64,000 nt of DNA. Source: an uncultured Luteimonas sp. Lineage in GTDB: Bacteria; Pseudomonadota; Gammaproteobacteria; Xanthomonadales; Xanthomonadaceae. Within the stretch, counting starts at the first letter, position 1. Every line of letters starts with the position of its first letter. The position numbers and the translations under genes were made by a program. The stretch spans positions 13,046 to 77,045 of the forward strand of contig CALLKI010000060.1 of NCBI GenBank assembly GCA_938008415.1. The letters are read 5' to 3'. The notes below the pieces were generated by a model that did not search any database, was not told the DNA's origin, and saw only the letters and a list, made by a program, of their open reading frames with translations. Shown in pieces: positions 18,402 through 28,992 of the stretch.

Positions 18402-19130
18402 TCAGCGCCCGGGCAGCGGCCGGCAGCCCAGCGCCGACAGCACGCCGTGCAGGGCCGGCACCTGCATCAGCCACGGCGCGGCGATGGTGAGCAGGCCGAA
18501 CGCCAGCACCAGGGCCGCGGCCAGCCTCCGCGTGCCCGGCTGGCGCAGCCAGCGTCCCACGCGCTGGCCGGACCAGGTCAGCGGCAGCATCACCGGCAGG
18601 GTGCCCAGGCCGAAGGCCAGCATGGTCAGGCTGCTGTTGCGCGGGTCGGCCTGCAGCCAGGCCACGGTCAGCAGGCTGTAGCTCAGCCCGCAGGGCAGCC
18701 AGCCCCACAGGGCGCCGGCGGCCAGCCGCTTGGCCACGGTGTCCGCCGGCAGCAGCCGTCGCTGCAGCGGCGCCAGCCACGACCAGACCCGGGAGCCCGG
18801 GCGGGCGAGGAAGGCGGGCAGCAGGCGCAGCTCGAGCAGGCGCAGCGCCACCACCACCAGCGCCAGCCCCGCGAGCAGGCGCAACGCCACCCCGATCCAG
18901 GGGCCGCGCAGCACCGCGAGCAGGCCGTGGCCGGCCAGGCCGACGGCCAGGCCGGCCAGCGTGTACCCGCCGATGCGGCCGAGGTTGAGCTGCAGCGCCG
19001 CCGGCCAGCCGCCGGTCGCCGACCCGGCGGACAGCCCGGTGGCGATGCCGCCGCACATCGCGATGCAGTGCAGGCCGCCGAGCAGGCCGCTGCCCAGTGC
19101 CGCGAGCAGGACCAGCCAGTCAACCGGCAT
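18402..19130 (-). CDS. TauE/SafE-like membrane protein of the cco maturation cluster
   Basis: A 242-residue membrane protein with about six helices, annotated in relatives as sulfite exporter TauE/SafE family or urease-accessory-like. The first helix ends in GLHCIAMCGG, a Cys/His motif suited to copper, and another Cys lies in WLPCGLSYSLL. Its place after ccoS makes a role in copper supply to cbb3 oxidase more likely than sulfite export. ATG 19130 is chosen because GGAGG precedes it with 6-nt spacing; it overlaps the ccoS end by 11 nt. Confidence 0.8.
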   Translation of the reverse strand: MPVDWLVLLAALGSGLLGGLHCIAMCGGIATGLSAGSATGGWPAALQLNLGRIGGYTLAGLAVGLAGHGLLAVLRGPWIGVALRLLAGLALVVVALRLLELRLLPAFLARPGSRVWSWLAPLQRRLLPADTVAKRLAAGALWGWLPCGLSYSLLTVAWLQADPRNSSLTMLAFGLGTLPVMLPLTWSGQRVGRWLRQPGTRRLAAALVLAFGLLTIAAPWLMQVPALHGVLSALGCRPLPGR

Positions 19131-19329
19131 CGCCGCCCTCCCGTCCTTCCTGCGCGCCATGCGCGGCGGGGTCCACCGGCGGCCGCTCGTTCGGGTCGTC
19201 GGCGAGGATGTCGAGCGCGGCGGCGTCGAGGTCGTCGAACTGGCCGCGGCGCACGGCCCAGACGAAGGCCCAGATCGCCACGCCCAGCAGGACGAGGCTG
19301 ATCGGCACCAGCAGCAGCAGGATCCTCAT
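19120..19329 (-). CDS. ccoS: cbb3 oxidase maturation protein CcoS
   Basis: A 69-residue single-pass membrane protein beginning MRILLLLVPISLVLLG, followed by the conserved FVWAVRRGQFDDLD and a short acidic tail. CcoS is needed for cofactor insertion into cbb3 oxidase. Its ATG overlaps the ccoI stop as ATGA. An upstream in-frame extension lies within ccoI and is not supported. Confidence 0.92.
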   Translation of the reverse strand: MRILLLLVPISLVLLGVAIWAFVWAVRRGQFDDLDAAALDILADDPNERPPVDPAAHGAQEGREGGDAG

Positions 19330-21695
19330 GCGCGGCTCCGGGTCAGGCGCAGGGCGTTCAGGGTCACCACCAGCGACGATCCTGCCATGCCCAGCGCCGC
19401 GATCCACGGCGTCACCCAGCCCGCGGCCGCGAGCGGCAGCGCCAGCAGGTTGTAGCCGAGCGCCCAGCCGAAGTTCTGCCGGATCACCCTGCGGGTGCGC
19501 CGCGCGATCTCCACCGCGGCGGGGATGCGCCCGAGCGTCGGCCCGGTCATCACCAGGTCGGCGGCGCGCTGGGCGAGGGCGGCGCCGGTGTCCATTGCCA
19601 GCGAGACGTCGGCACCGGCGAGCACCGGGGCGTCGTTGAGGCCGTCCCCGACCATCGCCACCACGCGTCCTTCCGCCTGCAGCCGGCGCACCAGCGCCAG
19701 CTTGTCGTCAGGCGACTGGCGCGCGTGCGCGTCGCCGATGCCCAGCGCCTGCGCCACCGCCGCGACCGCGGCCGGCGCGTCACCGCTGGACAGGTGCGGC
19801 CGCAGGCCGAGGCCGCGCAGGCGCTGCAGCACGCCGGCCGCGTCGGGGCGGACCGACTCGTGCAGCACGAAGCGCGCCGCGGCGCGCGTGCCGTCGCCGA
19901 GCCACAGCGCACCGTCGTCCCCGCGGCCGGCGGCGAACTCCGCCCGACCCAGCTTCCAGCGCCGGCCCCCGACCTCGCCCTCGACGCCGTGGCCCGGCAC
20001 CGTGACCACGGCGGTGGCCGCAAGCCCCGCATCGGCGTGCATGAAGGCCGCGGCGAGCGGGTGGCCGGCATCGCGCTCCAGCGCCGCGGCGATGCGCAGC
20101 GCCTGCGTCGCGTCCATCCCGTCCATGGCCTCGGCCGCGGCCAGCGACGGCCGGCCGTCGGTGAGCGTGCCGGTCTTGTCGAACACGATGTCGGTGGCCG
20201 AGGCCAGCGTCTCCAATGCGTCGGCGCGCGTGGCCAGCACGCCGGCCCGTGCCAGTGCGCCGTGCGCCGCCGCCAGCGCGGTCGGCACCGCCAGCGACAA
20301 CGCGCACGGGCAGCTGATGACCAGCAGCGACAGTGTCACCTCGAACGCGCGCGAGGGGTCGTACAGGCGCCAGCCCACATACACCGCCAGCGCCGCCACC
20401 AGCAGCGAGGCGACGAAGCGGCTGCCGATGCCGTCGGCCAGGCGGGCAAGCCGGGGGCGGTGCGACTGCGCTTCCTCGACCAGCCGGGTCAGCTGCGACA
20501 GCCGGGTCTGCTGCCCGGTGCAGGTCACGCGCACCCGCGCAGGCGTTTCCCGCGCCACCGTGCCGGCGTACACGGGATCGCCCGCCGCCTTGCGCACCGG
20601 GCGCGATTCGCCGGTCAGCAGCGATTCCTCGAACCAGGCCTCGCCGTCGAGCAGCACGCCGTCGGCCGGCACCGGCTCGCCGGCGGCGACGCAGGCGACG
20701 TCGCCGGCGGCGAGTTCCGACAGCGGCACCGCCTCGCGCCCGTGCGCCGTCTCGCGCGTGGCGAACGCCGGCCGCGCCCGCGCCAGCGCATCCACCTGCG
20801 CGCTGGCGACGTTGCGCGCGCGCTGCTCGAGCATCCGCGCCAGCAGCAGCAGGAACACGAACATCACCGCGGCGTCGTACCAGACGTGGCGCGCGCCGGT
20901 GATGGTCCCGGCCAGGCTGGCGAAGTAGGCCAGCAGGGTGGAGGTGGCGATCAGGGTGTCCATGCCCACGTGGCGCGCGCGCAGTTCGCGCCACATGCCG
21001 GACAGGAACGGCCAGCCGGAGTAGAACACCACCGGGGTGCTGATCAGGAAGGCGAGCCAGCGGAAGAAGTCGCGGGTCGCCGGCGCCATCTGGTTGTCGA
21101 AGTCCAGGTACAGCGCCTCGGCCATCATCATGCCCTGCAGCGTGCCGATGCCGGCGACGCCCAGGCGCAGCAGCCAGCGGTTGCGCCCGGCGGCGTGTTC
21201 GCGTTCGCGCGCGTCCCCGGTGGCCAGGTACGGCCGGTAGCCGAGCGCGGCCAGGCGTTGCAGCACCCGGGACAGCGGGGTGGCAGACGGGTCCCATTCG
21301 ATCCGGATCCTGCCGGTGACGGCGTTGGCGGAGACGTCGCGCACGCCCGGCTCACGCAGCAGTGCCTTCTGGATCAGCCAGGCGCAGGCCGCGCAGCGCA
21401 TGCCGTCGGTGAGCAGGGTGATGCGCATGCCGCCGTCCACCGCGTGGGCGTGCTCGCGCAGCACCTCGTCCCGGTCCCAGGCGGACAGATCGATGGCTTC
21501 GGTGCCGACGCGGCCCGCGGTGGCGGTACGCAGGCGGTAATAGTCGTCGAGCGCGGCTTCGCGGATCCAGCGCGCGGCCGCGGCGCAGCCGTCGCAGCAG
21601 TAGGCGTGCCCGTCGCCGTCGCGCGGCGCCCGCGCCGGGTCGGGAACGGGCTCGCCGCAGTGGTGGCAGGCGCCGGCGCGCGCCGCGGGGTTCAT
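19326..21695 (-). CDS. ccoI: Copper-transporting P1B-type ATPase CcoI (FixI)
   Basis: A 789-residue copper pump required for cbb3 oxidase assembly. An N-terminal Cys-rich segment (CHHCGEPVP, YCCDGC) precedes an HMA domain with MRCAAC. The P-type core has the intramembrane CPC in ISCPCALSLAVP, the phosphorylation site DKTGTLT and GDGLNDAPVL. It overlaps ccoH (ATGA) upstream and ccoS (ATGA) downstream. Confidence 0.95.
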   Translation of the reverse strand: MNPAARAGACHHCGEPVPDPARAPRDGDGHAYCCDGCAAAARWIREAALDDYYRLRTATAGRVGTEAIDLSAWDRDEVLREHAHAVDGGMRITLLTDGMRCAACAWLIQKALLREPGVRDVSANAVTGRIRIEWDPSATPLSRVLQRLAALGYRPYLATGDAREREHAAGRNRWLLRLGVAGIGTLQGMMMAEALYLDFDNQMAPATRDFFRWLAFLISTPVVFYSGWPFLSGMWRELRARHVGMDTLIATSTLLAYFASLAGTITGARHVWYDAAVMFVFLLLLARMLEQRARNVASAQVDALARARPAFATRETAHGREAVPLSELAAGDVACVAAGEPVPADGVLLDGEAWFEESLLTGESRPVRKAAGDPVYAGTVARETPARVRVTCTGQQTRLSQLTRLVEEAQSHRPRLARLADGIGSRFVASLLVAALAVYVGWRLYDPSRAFEVTLSLLVISCPCALSLAVPTALAAAHGALARAGVLATRADALETLASATDIVFDKTGTLTDGRPSLAAAEAMDGMDATQALRIAAALERDAGHPLAAAFMHADAGLAATAVVTVPGHGVEGEVGGRRWKLGRAEFAAGRGDDGALWLGDGTRAAARFVLHESVRPDAAGVLQRLRGLGLRPHLSSGDAPAAVAAVAQALGIGDAHARQSPDDKLALVRRLQAEGRVVAMVGDGLNDAPVLAGADVSLAMDTGAALAQRAADLVMTGPTLGRIPAAVEIARRTRRVIRQNFGWALGYNLLALPLAAAGWVTPWIAALGMAGSSLVVTLNALRLTRSRA

Positions 21696-22209
21696 GGCAT
21701 GCCGTCGCGCTGCTGCGGCAGCGACGGGGAGAGACGGACCGCGCGTTGCCCGCGCGGCAGGCGGCCATGGATGCGCCAGCTGCCGTCCTGCGCCGACAGG
21801 CGCACGATCCAGTCATGGCCGGGGTCCGGTTCGATCCCGCCCCGCCAGCCGTTGGCGGCCGGGGCCAGGGTCGCTTCCAGGTCTTCCGCCTCGCTGGACG
21901 GATGCTGCAGCAGCAGCTGGAGCGGTTCGCCGCGCTGGAACGTGCCGGTGACCGGGATCACCTCGACGAAGCCCTCGTCCACCCGCATCACGGCGCTGAG
22001 CCTGAGCCTGCGCGCCTGCTCGTCCGGGCCGAGGTCGGCGACCTGGATCTGGGAGACGCGGCGCACGTCGTCGCGCACGCTGTCGGCCCCACCGCTGCGC
22101 ACCGCGATTACCACCAGCGATACCCCGGCGATGACCGCCGCCAGCGGCAGGCCGACCACCAGCCACATCGCCGGGACCTTCCAGAAGGGCTTGCCCGTGT
22201 CGTGATCGT

Positions 22210-22213
<4 letters not shown>
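21692..22213 (-). CDS. ccoH: cbb3 oxidase assembly protein CcoH (FixH)
   Basis: A 173-residue single-pass membrane protein. N-terminal helix WLVVGLPLAAVIAGVSLVVIAV is followed by a FixH-type periplasmic domain that ends in WRIHGRLPRGQRAVRLSP. Works with CcoI in cbb3 assembly. ATGA overlaps at both ends with ccoG and ccoI. Confidence 0.9.
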
Positions 22214-23763
<1,550 letters not shown>

Positions 23764-23868
23764 CCTGCTGACACGCTGTCTTGGATGGGCCCGGGAACGC
23801 GTGGGAGGGGGATGCGGGGCATGGCGTTGCGGGCAATGGGACGTGGGGGAGGGGGGCTGCCGCTGCCG

Positions 23869-24168
23869 TCAGTCCGGCGGCAGGGCGCGGTTGAAGCGGC
23901 TGGCCGGCCGCAGCAGGATCCAGGTGAACAGGCTGGACGAGGCGGTGGCCAGCCAGAACATGAAGAAGCCGATGGTGTAGCCCAGCCCGCGCGAAATCGG
24001 CATCTCCGGGAAGGTCATGTCGCGCAGCTCGAGCGGGTCGACGAAGGCGAAGAACACCATCGTGCACACGCCCGCGGCGAAGAAACTGGGCCACAGGATC
24101 GCGCCCACCCGCTGCGCCATCGGGCGCGGCGGGTGGTCGAATCGCGGGGTGTCCGTGCCGGTGGTCAT
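23869..24168 (-). CDS. Small membrane protein of the cco operon (unknown)
   Basis: A 99-residue protein with two predicted helices, around GAILWPSFFAAGVCTMVFFAF and GYTIGFFMFWLATASSSLF, separated by a loop with DPLELRDMTFPEMPI. Its ATG overlaps the ccoP stop as ATGA, so it is cotranslated with the oxidase. I recall similar small proteins after ccoP in xanthomonads but know of no assigned function. A structural or assembly partner of cbb3 oxidase is the natural guess. Confidence 0.8.
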   Translation of the reverse strand: MTTGTDTPRFDHPPRPMAQRVGAILWPSFFAAGVCTMVFFAFVDPLELRDMTFPEMPISRGLGYTIGFFMFWLATASSSLFTWILLRPASRFNRALPPD

Positions 24169-25112
24169 TGCGTGGAAGCTCCGTCCGTGCCGTCGCCGGT
24201 ATGCGACAGCGACCAGACGTAGGCGGCGACTAGGCGCGCGCGCGTCTCGCCGAGCAGCTCGCGGTGCGCCGGCATGATGCCGTGGCGGCCCTCGGTGATG
24301 GTCCGGCGGATGCTCTCCAGCGTGTTCGGGTAGAGCGTGTTGCGTGCGGTCAGGTCCGGTGCGCCGAGGTCCTGGTTGCCCTTGCCGTCGGGACCGTGGC
24401 AGGCGATGCACAGGTTCTGGTAGTACTTCTCGCCGAGCGCGGCCATGGCGTCGGCGCGCAGGCGCTCCTGCAGGTCGCCGCCGGCGCGCAGGGCACGCAC
24501 GTAGGCCGCGGTCTGGGTGATCGCGACGTCGCCGCCCATGCCCTCGAGCACGTTGCCCAGCGGGGGCATCACGCCCTCGCGTCCGTCCAGCACCGTCTCG
24601 AGGATGCGCTCGGGCGAGCCGCCCCAGTTCCAGGCCTCGTCGGTGAGGTTCGGGTAGCCCGGGGCGCCCTGGGCGGACGAGCCATGGCACACGGCGCAGT
24701 TGTTGGCGAAGATCGAGCGGCCGAGTTCCAGCGCCTTCGGGTCGAGCGCCAGCTCCTGGACCGGCCTGCCGGCGTACGCGCCGAAGGTTTTCTCCAGCAC
24801 CGCGTCGCGGCGCGCCTTGTCGGCGTCATGCTCGGCGGCGGAAGTCCAGCCGCCGATGCCCGCGAAGCCGCCCAGGCCCGGGTACCAGACCAGGTAGGCG
24901 ATGCTGAAGACGATGGTGATGTAGAACAGGTTGATCCACCACTTCGGCAGCGGCTTGTTGTACTCGGTGATGTCGCCGTCCCAGACGTGGCTGGTGTCGG
25001 TGGGCGCGGGGTCGCCAGGGCGGCGACGCGCGGTCCACCACAGCAGCCACACGCAGCCGACGATCATGACCACCACGAGGGCGATGACATACCAGGTCCA
25101 TGCGGCGTTCAC
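24165..25112 (-). CDS. ccoP: cbb3 oxidase subunit III, dihaem cytochrome c CcoP
   Basis: A 315-residue membrane-anchored dihaem cytochrome. N-terminal helix, the conserved DGDITEYNKPLPKWWINLFY, a second hydrophobic segment, and two haem c motifs CAVCH and CIACH, each followed by a Met ligand region (VMPPLG, IMPAHR). It starts with GTG at 25112, overlapping the ccoQ stop as GTGA. Confidence 0.96.
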   Translation of the reverse strand: MNAAWTWYVIALVVVMIVGCVWLLWWTARRRPGDPAPTDTSHVWDGDITEYNKPLPKWWINLFYITIVFSIAYLVWYPGLGGFAGIGGWTSAAEHDADKARRDAVLEKTFGAYAGRPVQELALDPKALELGRSIFANNCAVCHGSSAQGAPGYPNLTDEAWNWGGSPERILETVLDGREGVMPPLGNVLEGMGGDVAITQTAAYVRALRAGGDLQERLRADAMAALGEKYYQNLCIACHGPDGKGNQDLGAPDLTARNTLYPNTLESIRRTITEGRHGIMPAHRELLGETRARLVAAYVWSLSHTGDGTDGASTQ

Positions 25113-25249
25113 GGCGACTGCTCCTCGTCGTTTTCCAGCGGCAGCCGGGCGGCCGCCTCGAAATCGGATTTGCGCTTCGGGCTCCAGGCCCAGATCCAGC
25201 CGGCCACGAAGGTGGCCAGCAGGATCGCGGTGACGATTCCGGAGATCAT
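25109..25249 (-). CDS. ccoQ: cbb3 oxidase subunit CcoQ
   Basis: A 46-residue single-helix protein (MISGIVTAILLATFVAGWIW) with the short polar tail WSPKRKSDFEAAARLPL typical of CcoQ/FixQ. Lies between ccoO and ccoP with 4-nt overlaps on both sides. Confidence 0.9.
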   Translation of the reverse strand: MISGIVTAILLATFVAGWIWAWSPKRKSDFEAAARLPLENDEEQSP

Positions 25250-25878
25250 TGCGCGTCGCCTCCCCTGGGTGCGTTGCGGCCGAGGCCCTGCAGGTAGGCG
25301 ACCAGGGCGTCCAGTTCGGTCCTGCCCTCCAGCTCCTGCGGCGCCTGCGCGATTTCCCCGTCGGTGTAAGGGTCGCCGATCCGCTGCAGGGCGCGCATGC
25401 GCGCGACGGTGCGGCCGATGTCGACCGGGCGCTTCGCCAGCCACGGGTAGGCCGGCATGTTGGATTCGGGCACCACGTCGCGCGGGTTGTTCAGGTGGAC
25501 GCGGTGCCAGTCGTCGGAGTAGCGGCCGCCCACGCGCGCCAGGTCCGGGCCGGTGCGCTTGGAGCCCCACTGGAACGGGCGGTCGTAGACCGACTCGCCG
25601 GCCAGCGAGTAGTGGCCGTAGCGCTCGGACTCGAAGCGCAGCGTGCGCACCATCTGCGAATGGCAGTTGTAGCAGCCCTCGCGGACGTACACGTCGCGGC
25701 CGGCCAGCTCCAGGGCCGGGTAGGGCCTGACCCCGGGAAGCGGCTCGATCGCCTCGGCCTGGTACATCAGCGGGATGATCTCGGCGAGCCCGCCGATGGA
25801 GACCACCACCGCGATCAGGACCGCCATCAGGCCGATGTTCTTCTCGACTTTCTCGTGTGCGTTGCTGGTCTGGCTCAT
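25246..25878 (-). CDS. ccoO: cbb3 oxidase subunit II, monohaem cytochrome c CcoO
   Basis: A 210-residue membrane-anchored cytochrome c. N-terminal helix after MSQTSNAHEKVEKN, then VREGCYNCHSQMVR with the single haem motif CYNCH and a Met ligand in PESNMPAYPWL. ATG 25878 overlaps the ccoN stop as ATGA; an extension of the frame into ccoN is rejected. Confidence 0.96.
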   Translation of the reverse strand: MSQTSNAHEKVEKNIGLMAVLIAVVVSIGGLAEIIPLMYQAEAIEPLPGVRPYPALELAGRDVYVREGCYNCHSQMVRTLRFESERYGHYSLAGESVYDRPFQWGSKRTGPDLARVGGRYSDDWHRVHLNNPRDVVPESNMPAYPWLAKRPVDIGRTVARMRALQRIGDPYTDGEIAQAPQELEGRTELDALVAYLQGLGRNAPRGGDAQ

Positions 25879-27368
25879 GCCTGGGCTCCTGCACGGGCCT
25901 GCGCGGCGGGCGCAAGCATCTGGGAGGGGTCGGGTGGCAGCACCGGCTGGTCGGCGGCCACGGCCTGGCGCTGGCTCCAGGTCTTCCACACGTTCAGGGC
26001 CATCAGGAACATGCCGGCCAGCACGATCACGCCACCGGCCAGGCGGACCAGGTAGTACGGGTAGGTGGCGTTGAGCGCCTCGACGAAGCTGTAGGTCAGC
26101 GTGCCGTCATCGTTGGTCGCGCGCCACATCAGCCCCTGCATGACGCCCGCGATCCACATCGAGGCGATGTAGAGCACCACGCCGATGGTGTGCATCCAGA
26201 AGTGCAGGTCGACCCACTTCGTCGAGTACATCTCCTTCAGGCCGAGCAGCCTGGGCAGGAGCGAGTAGATCGAGCCGATCGAGATCATCGCCACCCAGCC
26301 CAGGGCGCCGGCGTGGACGTGGCCGATCGTCCAGTCGGTGTAGTGGGACAGCGAGTTGACCGTCTTGATCGACATCATCGGTCCCTCGAACGTGGCGATC
26401 ATGTAGAAGCTGACCGAGACGATGAGGAACTTCAGGATCGGGTCGGTGCGCAGTTTGTGCCACACGCCCGAGAGGGTCATGATGCCGTTGATCGCGCCGC
26501 CCCAGCTGGGCGCCAGCAGGATCAGCGAGAACACCATGCCCAGCGACTGGGCCCAGTCGGGCAGGGCGGTGTACTGCAGGTGGTGCGGACCGGCCCACAT
26601 GTAGACCGCGATCAGCGCCCAGAAGTGCACGATCGACAGCCGGTACGAGTACACCGGGCGCTGCGCCTGCTTCGGGACGAAGTAGTACATCATCCCGAGG
26701 AAGCCCGCGGTCAGGAAGAAGCCGACCGCGTTGTGGCCGTACCACCACTGGACCATCGCGTCCACGGCGCCGCTGTACATGCTGTAGGACTTGGTCAGGT
26801 CCACCGGCATGGAGATGTTGTTGACGATGTGCAGCAGGGCCACGGCGATGATGAAGGCGCCGTAGAACCAGTTGGCGACGTAGATGTGCTTGACCCGGCG
26901 CCTGGCGATGGTGCCGAAGAACAGCACCGCGTAGGCCACCCACACCGCGGTGATCAGGATGTCGATCGGCCACTCCAGCTCGGCGTATTCCTTGCCCTGG
27001 GTGATGCCCAGGGGCAGGGTGATGGCCGCCAGCACGATCACCGCCTGCCAGCCCCAGAACACGAACGCCGCCAGCCTGTCGCTGAGCAGGCGCACGTGGC
27101 AGGTGCGCTGGACCACGTGCAGGCTGGTGGCGAACAGCGCGCACCCGCCGAACGCGAAGATCACCGCGTTGGTGTGCAGGGGGCGCAGCCGCCCGTAGGA
27201 CAGCCACTCGATGCCGTGGGTGAGGTCGGGCCAGTACAGCTGCGCGGCGATGATGACGCCGACCAGCATGCCAACGATGCCCCAGACCACGGTCATCACC
27301 GTGAACTGGCGCACCACCTTGTCGTTGTAATAGCTTTCCGTTCGTGTTCCTGCCGCTGCCTGCTGCAT
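25875..27368 (-). CDS. ccoN: cbb3 cytochrome c oxidase catalytic subunit CcoN
   Basis: The 497-residue haem-copper catalytic subunit of the high-affinity O2 reductase. Visible landmarks: LRPLHTNAVIFAFGG with a haem-ligand His, WWYGHNAVGFFLTAG with the CuB His, the paired His in WAGPHHLQYT, and DWTIGHVHAGALGW with the haem b and b3 His residues. About twelve helices. First gene of ccoNOQP-X, expressed from a promoter with a perfect FNR box. Divergent from hemN. Confidence 0.97.
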   Translation of the reverse strand: MQQAAAGTRTESYYNDKVVRQFTVMTVVWGIVGMLVGVIIAAQLYWPDLTHGIEWLSYGRLRPLHTNAVIFAFGGCALFATSLHVVQRTCHVRLLSDRLAAFVFWGWQAVIVLAAITLPLGITQGKEYAELEWPIDILITAVWVAYAVLFFGTIARRRVKHIYVANWFYGAFIIAVALLHIVNNISMPVDLTKSYSMYSGAVDAMVQWWYGHNAVGFFLTAGFLGMMYYFVPKQAQRPVYSYRLSIVHFWALIAVYMWAGPHHLQYTALPDWAQSLGMVFSLILLAPSWGGAINGIMTLSGVWHKLRTDPILKFLIVSVSFYMIATFEGPMMSIKTVNSLSHYTDWTIGHVHAGALGWVAMISIGSIYSLLPRLLGLKEMYSTKWVDLHFWMHTIGVVLYIASMWIAGVMQGLMWRATNDDGTLTYSFVEALNATYPYYLVRLAGGVIVLAGMFLMALNVWKTWSQRQAVAADQPVLPPDPSQMLAPAAQARAGAQA

Positions 27369-27401
27369 CGGGCATTCCCCAGAAGTGGTTCCGGTGCCGG
27401 C

Positions 27402-27407
27402 ATGGTA
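27402..27407 (-). promoter_or_regulatory. Predicted -10 element of ccoN
   Basis: TACCAT on the minus strand lies about 24 bp downstream of the FNR box at 27431-27444 and predicts +1 near 27396, giving a 27-nt leader before ccoN. Confidence 0.5.
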
Positions 27408-27430
27408 GGCCGGATGGGCGCCCCGGGGCC

Positions 27431-27444
27431 TTGATCCAGATCAA
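27431..27444. promoter_or_regulatory. Perfect FNR box upstream of ccoN
   Basis: TTGATCCAGATCAA matches TTGAT-N4-ATCAA exactly. Its centre is 41.5 bp from the predicted ccoN +1, the class II position. Confidence 0.88.
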
Positions 27445-27495
27445 GACGGGCCGTGCCCGGGAAAGCCGTCGCGCGCCATGGGGGCGCCGGGGAGC

Positions 27496-27509
27496 TTGAT
27501 CAGGGTCAA
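27496..27509. promoter_or_regulatory. FNR-type box upstream of hemN
   Basis: TTGATCAGGGTCAA has one mismatch to the consensus. Its centre (27502.5) is exactly 41.5 bp upstream of the A of the hemN ATG, and CACACT occupies -12 to -7. Confidence 0.72.
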
Positions 27510-27543
27510 TGCCGCCCCGTGCGGGGTGCCCCACACTGCCCGC

Positions 27544-28959
27544 ATGCAGACGACGACTTTCCCCGGGCAGAGCGCGGCCTGGACCTTCGACCGGGACCTC
27601 CTGCGCCGCTACGACCGGCCCGGGCCGCGCTATACCTCCTACCCGACCGCGCCGCAGTTCACCGGGGACTTCGGCGAGGCCGGATTCCGCGAGGCCGCCA
27701 GGCGCAGCAACGAGGAACCGATCCCGCGCCGGCTGTCGCTGTACGTGCACGTGCCGTTCTGCACCAGCCCCTGCTTCTACTGCGGCTGCAACCGGGTGAT
27801 CACCCGCGACGCCGGGAAGGGGGTGGCCTACGTCGAGCGCCTGCGGCGCGAGATCGGGATGGTGGCGCCGCTGTTCGACCGCGACCGCGAGGTGGTGCAG
27901 CTGCACCTGGGCGGCGGCACCCCGAACTTCCTGCCGCCGCGGCTGGTCGGCGGGCTGGTCGACGCGCTTGCCGGGGCGTTCACCTTCAGCCACGACCCGG
28001 CGCGCGATTTTTCGATCGAGCTGGACCCGCGGCACGTCACCCCGGACGACATCGCCATGCTCTCGGCGATCGGCTTCAACCGCACGAGCCTGGGCGTGCA
28101 GGACTTCGACCCCGAGGTGCAGGCGGCGATCAACCGCGAGCAGGGCGTGGACGAGACCCTCGCGGTGATCGAGGCCTGTCGCCGCTACGGCATGCGCTCG
28201 GTGAACGTGGACCTGATCTATGGCCTGCCGAAGCAGACCCTCGAGGGGTTCGGGCGCACCCTGGACACGGTGGTCGCCGCCCGTCCGGACCGCCTGGCGG
28301 TCTACGGCTACGCGCACATGCCCCGCCTGTTCCGGGCGCAGAGGCAGATCCGCGAGGAGGACCTGCCGGACGCCGAGGCCAGGCTGGCGCTGCTGGGCCT
28401 GGCGGTGGAGAAGCTGTCGGCCGCGGGCTACGAATACATCGGCATGGACCACTTTGCGCTGCCGGACGACGAGCTGTCCCGGGCACGGCGCGAGGGCGGC
28501 CTGCACCGCAACTTCATGGGCTACACCACCCACGCCGAGACCGACCTGGTCGGGTTCGGGGTCAGCGCGATCAGCCACATCGGCGACAGCTACAGCCAGA
28601 ACCGGCGTGACCTGCCGTCGTGGGAGGCAGACATCGACGCCGGCAGGCTGCCGGTCTGGCGCGGGATGTGGATGAGCCGGGACGACGTGATCCGCGCCGA
28701 CGTGATCCAGCAGATCATGTGCCAGGGCGAAGTCGACGTGCGCCGCATCGAGAAGGCCTACGGCATCCCGTTCGGCGAGTACTTCCACGCCGAGCTGGCC
28801 GCGCTCCGGCAGCTGCAGGAGGATGGCCTGGTGCAGTGCCCGCCGGGGACCATCCGCGCCACGCCGCGCGGGCGCGCCCTGCTGCGTATCATTGCCATGT
28901 GCTTCGACCGGTATCTGGACAACCAGGGCGAGGGAACGCGGTATTCCCGGACCATCTGA
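27544..28959 (+). CDS. hemN: Oxygen-independent coproporphyrinogen III oxidase
   Basis: Radical-SAM enzyme of anaerobic haem synthesis, 471 residues from ATG 27544. N-terminal RYDRPGPRYTSYPTAPQF is characteristic. The cluster motif is in VPFCTSPCFYCGC (Cys-x3-Cys-x2-Cys plus the extra Cys of HemN), followed by LHLGGGTPNF. The HemN C-terminal domain is complete. The frame is open from 27478, but the ATG fits family length. No Shine-Dalgarno precedes it, and the FNR box spacing suggests a leaderless transcript. fnr follows 33 bp later. Confidence 0.95.
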   Translation: MQTTTFPGQSAAWTFDRDLLRRYDRPGPRYTSYPTAPQFTGDFGEAGFREAARRSNEEPIPRRLSLYVHVPFCTSPCFYCGCNRVITRDAGKGVAYVERLRREIGMVAPLFDRDREVVQLHLGGGTPNFLPPRLVGGLVDALAGAFTFSHDPARDFSIELDPRHVTPDDIAMLSAIGFNRTSLGVQDFDPEVQAAINREQGVDETLAVIEACRRYGMRSVNVDLIYGLPKQTLEGFGRTLDTVVAARPDRLAVYGYAHMPRLFRAQRQIREEDLPDAEARLALLGLAVEKLSAAGYEYIGMDHFALPDDELSRARREGGLHRNFMGYTTHAETDLVGFGVSAISHIGDSYSQNRRDLPSWEADIDAGRLPVWRGMWMSRDDVIRADVIQQIMCQGEVDVRRIEKAYGIPFGEYFHAELAALRQLQEDGLVQCPPGTIRATPRGRALLRIIAMCFDRYLDNQGEGTRYSRTI

Positions 28960-28992
28960 CCTGCCATCCGGCCTGGCAGCGGGGCGGCGTGC

